Part shown: piece by piece, positions 5,501 to 8,202 of the stretch | How positions within the stretch are numbered: the stretch's first letter is position 1 | Layout: each line of letters opens with the position of its first letter | From: Legionellales bacterium | Lineage (GTDB): Bacteria; Pseudomonadota; Gammaproteobacteria; WLWR01 | Length of the DNA stretch: 8,202 bases | Direction of reading: 5' to 3' | Assembly: GCA_012103495.1 (NCBI GenBank) | Contig: WLWR01000064.1 | Span: 1-8,202, forward strand | Notes under the pieces: generated by a model | The model's input: only the letters and a program-made list of their open reading frames with translations | Database searches by the model: none | What the model was told of the DNA's origin: nothing | Position numbers and translations under genes: made by a program

Positions 5501-6920
5501 GTCGAGTCAAACATCCGTGCGCACTTTGAAAAAGCTGATGACCAGGCATCAACAATGTCTGAGGATAAGCCTGACACTGAGCAATTAATTTCCGATAGTA
5601 TTGCGCATGTCCCAAGATCTCCTCTGGTTTAAAAGTCCCACCCCACAATTGATTCGCATGGTTAGATTGCTTCATCAATGCCTCACCCTGCTTCAGCAAC
5701 GTGTCCAGTGTCTTCAATTGATGAGAATGAGCCCGTGCTGTGGCCTGAATCAGCGATTTAAAAAAAGAATGCTCTTGACTCAATTGCGCTTGAGCGCTTC
5801 GAAGTGTCTTATCTACCCGTTCCCTCTGCACATCCCACCTAGACCCATCAAAGTCGTTCGCAAAAAAATCCAGTAACTCCTGCCAACGCTGACGAATCCT
5901 TCGCTGCCAAAGTCCGAGGGCATGCATTTGAAACGCTTGCCAATCCCTTCGAAGGCCTTGAGAAACAACCCTTTGAGCCTTGCACATTTGGCTGGGCGAT
6001 AAGATAGGATACTTCCCATCCATCGCCATTTCCGGCAACGATGCCACTTGGTACGCAATCCTGGGGATCGACCGCTTTTCTTGCGGACATTTTTTTTCCA
6101 AACAGGCTTTCACCGACGCATAGGCCAGCGGAAGTGTTACCAACCTATCATGAGAGTCTGATGAAGATGAAGCTTGTCTTACCATAGTCTGTGTCCATTG
6201 GGCTTGATAATAAAAATACAATCGTTGCTGCGCCTGGATCCCACGATCCGTCCACCAACGCATCCATAAACGTCCGAACCAACCCCGACGTTGGTACGCC
6301 CTCACACGTTCAGCCACGTCCTGAATCGGGGATCCATCAATTCGATCACCCTCAAAATCAATCCGCTTTTGCCAATCCGCAGGGAGATGCAGCCGATCTC
6401 GGATCTGCATTAATTCGGACAGGCGGATAAAGGGCGCTAAGCCATCGGATAAGTTTTTTGAGAACTGCCCTAAAGGCATTGGGCTGCGAAAAAACGCAAA
6501 TTGTCGCCAGTTGAAAATTTGAGCCGGGGTGGGAACCGCCCTTACGTGAGCATCGTCAGCGCCAGTCCATTGTTTCATGGCCTGAGACAGTTTTTGGGAC
6601 AAAGTGGTGGCGACTTGTGTATTCCCTTGCAGCCCATAAATCAATTGCCATTGATAGGCGCATTTTAAATAGTGTTTACCGTCATGCCACCAGCCAATCC
6701 ACCAGCGACGCAATCGATTCTTCTCTGTCGCATAGCGGGCAGCGAGCATCAAACGGGACTCGGACAACGTCCCATCGTCTTCATACAGCATCTCTGGATA
6801 ATAATAACCATCCTGTTGCGGTCGCCAGCCATCCAAACAACTTTCCACCCATGCCTGCACATCACAGGCCGGCGAAAAAGCTTTCGTCTTGGGTATCGTC
6901 TTCAGGACATCATCTGGCAT
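2577..6920 (-). CDS. Very large Trp-rich protein of unknown function with a C-terminal J-domain-like segment and acidic tail
   Basis: I do not recognise the family. The start is the ATG at 6920, preceded by AAGGA (6928-6932) at 7 nt. The frame is also open to a GTG at 6968, which has no ribosome binding site. The product has 1447 aa, mostly long charged helices rich in Trp, Arg and Gln. Two Trp/Arg-rich blocks with related spacing lie at about residues 69-92 (RLRRWWIGWWHD) and 212-242 (WFGRLWMRWWTD). Residues about 1130-1198 resemble a J domain: a basic helix HRLQKEVKALMCKL, then HPD at 1155-1157, then a helix RRYKDVILAYY. J domains recruit and stimulate Hsp70/DnaK. The C-terminus has a coiled-coil helix (1366-1392), QVGLF at 1416-1420 and an acidic/Ser-rich tail, the same layout as the upstream neighbour. 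No signal peptide, membrane helix or nucleotide-binding motif is visible. A secreted effector or scaffold role is inference. Confidence 0.85.
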   Translation of the reverse strand: MPDDVLKTIPKTKAFSPACDVQAWVESCLDGWRPQQDGYYYPEMLYEDDGTLSESRLMLAARYATEKNRLRRWWIGWWHDGKHYLKCAYQWQLIYGLQGNTQVATTLSQKLSQAMKQWTGADDAHVRAVPTPAQIFNWRQFAFFRSPMPLGQFSKNLSDGLAPFIRLSELMQIRDRLHLPADWQKRIDFEGDRIDGSPIQDVAERVRAYQRRGWFGRLWMRWWTDRGIQAQQRLYFYYQAQWTQTMVRQASSSSDSHDRLVTLPLAYASVKACLEKKCPQEKRSIPRIAYQVASLPEMAMDGKYPILSPSQMCKAQRVVSQGLRRDWQAFQMHALGLWQRRIRQRWQELLDFFANDFDGSRWDVQRERVDKTLRSAQAQLSQEHSFFKSLIQATARAHSHQLKTLDTLLKQGEALMKQSNHANQLWGGTFKPEEILGHAQYYRKLIAQCQAYPQTLLMPGHQLFQSAHGCLTRRFASLVAEQQAMLVVQTPKIREALIAEMSALCREFRAEGGHWARWDVDVNSMAELDRRLETLEQGELSQRYACVCWTLEFLNEQQMDAGGEKVVCSEDLTASRQHWLSQQVQAIANEIDGLDEQFKADAKDSVEDDEISARGELQVPMARWHQWMRLYERYETLQTMLQKVEVNPSQGAPSVEDALKRLQQSLSDWLKAHCVAMGRDLRVLSEGWTKQSNELERLKHRPYDQKRMMDDAVWRDRHTGKYDTVLSEELYQRHQWTYRLLQRLGELTDIKLYELLEADVTNSFHTWFEFRYQMIEDELRALGEQVRGQARVRGILEDRFYLYDLLTSLEGSHDKEALSNQRRRNRQQGEGVHCIRLMDPGWEESAFIERCLGLREALKRMKICVSWEAAQGYLVQLEGLWEASVRQQLERMQTQLTKFGQGLKRLVSLARGDWFNGGSSWSKMQWLMRQAQMRQQYNRLNEWLSRWDVGDWSYDERAELTTLRNRLETIWREGCAVSQYWEALWTQEAAWRGFWQALKQHASLRFDGGANELSYEDKREGLRQSLMGVLSSSNVVAPATEIPIFIDGLLEDFEERLGQVYSSVSEWRDKSDEWSLESYLPGMQSKTLLYRREIFELVGQGKLLQYAIFCTLASLKLTIPKTVCIGVLIQQVQDQYGLACHRLQKEVKALMCKLHPDRDPDITVSHLSQEDVDPKTCTNIAALERRYKDVILAYYNDATAEETQKCLSLEKRALELRLRHLYATRKNEALPHHRESEGFTILERLKSELIAFSGFLESGSKEIEDLESAVTDVRAEVRLGLRLRLSGMPIEAMSLAERVALLWVAPERYETMWWESWQACQMHQSTLSDWGQNAAVGIFIETLVIHAKSQSKVDNLFGGQMTMMIKQEEDKRRQIEMEIAHLKKQPTAQQTEALSPKRGGRVAVLDKNVSVSGAVQVGLFNAHAQPVGDTEKQEDEVSESASNTCER
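2721..2733 (-). repeat. A5G8 homopolymer tract near the 3' end of the 1447-aa gene
   Basis: The coding strand reads AAAAAGGGGGGGG, encoding Lys1397 (part), Arg1398, Gly1399 and Gly1400, about 50 codons before the stop. Loss of one G would replace the acidic tail with a basic/hydrophobic one that runs past the normal stop to a TAG at 2528-2530. Gain of one G would stop the protein at a TAG at 2686-2688, removing the GLF motif. Such tracts are typical slippage sites. Confidence 0.6.
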
Positions 6921-6982
6921 GTTTAAATCCTTATCAACCCGGCTTGCATACCATCGCAACAGCACCACTCAATGAAGCGCTC

Positions 6983-6991
6983 ACTATAACA
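6983..6991 (-). promoter_or_regulatory. Candidate extended -10 promoter for the 1447-aa gene
   Basis: The reverse strand reads TGTTATAGT, an extended -10 element (TG-n-TATAGT), 62 bp upstream of the chosen start codon and inside the 88-bp gap after the upstream gene. A TTGAAA (7003-7008) lies 14 bp upstream, which is short for a -35, but extended -10 promoters need it less. If real, the large gene has its own promoter in addition to any readthrough from its neighbour. Confidence 0.35.
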
Positions 6992-7009
6992 CAAGTCCAC
7001 CTTTTCAAG

Positions 7010-8200
7010 TTAGCCTGTAGGAGAACTTGATGAGAAGGTGCCGCCTCCATCAAAAGACGATGAGGATGTCTCTTCTTCCTGCGCAGACCGTTCTTCTACT
7101 GGTGATTGGCCTTCATTTCGTTGCCTCCCCCCAAACAGTCCAGCCTGAGCCGTGCCAGCCATCGATCTTGGCACTGCATCTTCGTTTTTCTCATCTCTAG
7201 TGGATTTCTCATCGGCTTGTGTTTGCGAAGAAAACTCGCCTCGCTCATCGTTTGAGTGTTGCTCCTGCTCTCTTTGTTGAGACTTTCTTTGCTCTTTTAA
7301 ACGAAGAACCTCATCTTCTGCACGTTTACGCTTTTCTTTTTCACATCGTAATTTTTCTTCATACTCTATTTGCAAATTCTCATTTCTTTGCTCCTGGTGA
7401 AATCTTTCCCAATCCATACGATGATACGTATATTGTTGTGAAGGCAATGCTTTCAACGCTTGTAAATACTTTTCACGGATCGCCTCCAAACGGATAAACA
7501 GGGATTGAAAACACGGATGCAATCTCGATTCAAATGTTTGTCGTTGACTCAAGACCTCCTCCAATGCGTCCCACAACGATTGATCATTGTTAGACTCACT
7601 CGATGAAACCAAACCCTCACTCATACGCCCTACGACCCCAGCCGCATCCCATGTCAGATCCATTCTCGCTCTGCCATCAAACAACCGTCTAAATCCATTC
7701 GTCAGTACCCGGAAAGCTCGCTCCCACCACGGATCAATCGTTTGCTCATAAAAGGCTGGAACACCTTCACGCTGAAACACAAACAATGCCGCACACACCT
7801 CCTCCATAAAAGGAGAAACCGGATGTGTGCTTGTCCCATGAGTAGACAGTAACGTCAGCAAAATTTCGTTGAGAACACGACACTTCAACAACGCTTGCGA
7901 ACAACGCTCCGGTTTCCACTTAACAAGCAAACTCAAAGCCGATTCGCTGTCGCTGTTTACAACCATCATAGGATTGGCAATATGGAGACTAGCCCAACGA
8001 TCCTGTGGCCGATAGGTCACCACTTCCATTGTATGTCGCTGTACCAACAACTGTACCAATCGACTCTTTTCGGTATGATGTGAAATCAACGAACGTTGAT
8101 CCGATGTATACGCTTCGTGAAGTTGTGCTTGGTGTGCCCAACTCCTGCGATAATCGGTGTATCGTGTGAGCAGACGTGTTAATACTATTTGTTCAACCAT
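7010..8200 (-). CDS. Unknown protein with coiled coil, GLF motif and Glu/Ser-rich C-terminal tail (start near the window edge)
   Basis: I do not recognise the family. An ATG at 8200 gives 396 aa, but only 2 bp lie upstream, so the gene may begin further out. Residues 1-265 look like a helical globular region with a Trp-containing segment WWERAFRVLTNGFRRLFDG around residue 158. Residues about 268-315 form a strongly charged coiled coil (KEKRKRAEDEVLRLKEQ). A low-complexity Asp/Glu/Ser linker follows, then AGTAQAGLFGG with GLF at 354-356. The tail has a Glu block (369-377), Ser runs and a final SSSSPTG. This layout mirrors the C-terminus of the downstream 1447-aa protein, 88 bp away on the same strand, so the two are probably one functional unit. 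The Glu block within the last 30 residues resembles the E-block of Dot/Icm substrates. Export is inference. No signal peptide, membrane helix or catalytic motif is seen. Confidence 0.8.
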   Translation of the reverse strand: MVEQIVLTRLLTRYTDYRRSWAHQAQLHEAYTSDQRSLISHHTEKSRLVQLLVQRHTMEVVTYRPQDRWASLHIANPMMVVNSDSESALSLLVKWKPERCSQALLKCRVLNEILLTLLSTHGTSTHPVSPFMEEVCAALFVFQREGVPAFYEQTIDPWWERAFRVLTNGFRRLFDGRARMDLTWDAAGVVGRMSEGLVSSSESNNDQSLWDALEEVLSQRQTFESRLHPCFQSLFIRLEAIREKYLQALKALPSQQYTYHRMDWERFHQEQRNENLQIEYEEKLRCEKEKRKRAEDEVLRLKEQRKSQQREQEQHSNDERGEFSSQTQADEKSTRDEKNEDAVPRSMAGTAQAGLFGGRQRNEGQSPVEERSAQEEETSSSSFDGGGTFSSSSPTG

Positions 8201-8202
8201 GT

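Noticed and set aside
6921..6968. GTG start at 6968 for the large gene, adding 16 residues
   Set aside because: The ATG at 6920 has AAGGA at 7-nt spacing, while the GTG has no ribosome binding site and lies close to the candidate -10 box.
3043..7030. Numerous open frames of 60-140 codons inside the large gene, on both strands
   Set aside because: They all overlap the 1447-aa frame, have low-complexity His/Ser/Thr/Arg compositions typical of antisense or out-of-frame reading, and lack start signals.

Overview
This 8.2 kb window looks like an accessory, island-rich stretch of a gammaproteobacterial genome. A host-associated member of the Legionellales/Coxiellaceae is the most likely source, but that is inferred from gene style and not from any marker gene. 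The pointers are a ribonuclease-inhibitor-type leucine-rich-repeat (LRR) protein, a very large protein with a J-domain-like segment near its C-terminus, Glu/Ser-rich C-terminal tails like those of Dot/Icm type IV substrates, and islands that use tRNA genes as attachment sites. No housekeeping gene is present.

Left part (1-2576, AT-rich, mostly remnants). The minus strand first carries the N-terminal 248 codons of an LRR protein that runs off the left edge. It contains a near-identical 208-bp internal duplication with a period of 164 codons. A mostly non-coding stretch follows, with a possible 46-codon coding remnant (895-1035) and a mobile-element-like motif near 815. An integration junction comes next: the 3' 47 nt of a tRNA with anticodon CAU (1241-1287), three copies of a 21-bp repeat resembling recombinase arm sites (1081, 1171, 1412), and a tyrosine recombinase (1464-1985) that has lost its catalytic domain. 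That recombinase runs directly into the inverted remains of a DUF3800 gene (1917-2204, minus strand). At 2345-2386 lies a second and different tRNA 3' fragment, from a tRNA-Arg(ACG), broken at the edge of the anticodon loop. Because each fragment lacks its 5' half on the right-hand side, each appears to mark the left border of an inserted element lying to its right.

Right part (2577-8202, visibly higher GC). Two large minus-strand genes are arranged head to tail. The upstream one (7010-8200, at least 396 aa) and the downstream one (2577-6920, 1447 aa) lack any enzyme motif that I recognise. They share the same C-terminal architecture: a charged coiled-coil helix, a short G-x-x-Q-[AV]-G-L-F motif, and an acidic, Ser-rich tail. 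The 1447-aa protein also has an HPD-containing, J-like segment (about residues 1130-1198), two Trp-rich blocks near its N-terminus, and an A5G8 tract 50 codons before its stop that could allow slippage of the tail. The 88-bp gap between them holds a candidate extended -10 promoter and a good ribosome binding site.

Working interpretation: the pair is a co-inherited, probably secreted or structurally partnered system carried on an island inserted at tRNA-Arg. The shared tail and the junctions are visible in the sequence. Secretion, J-domain function and island membership are inference.
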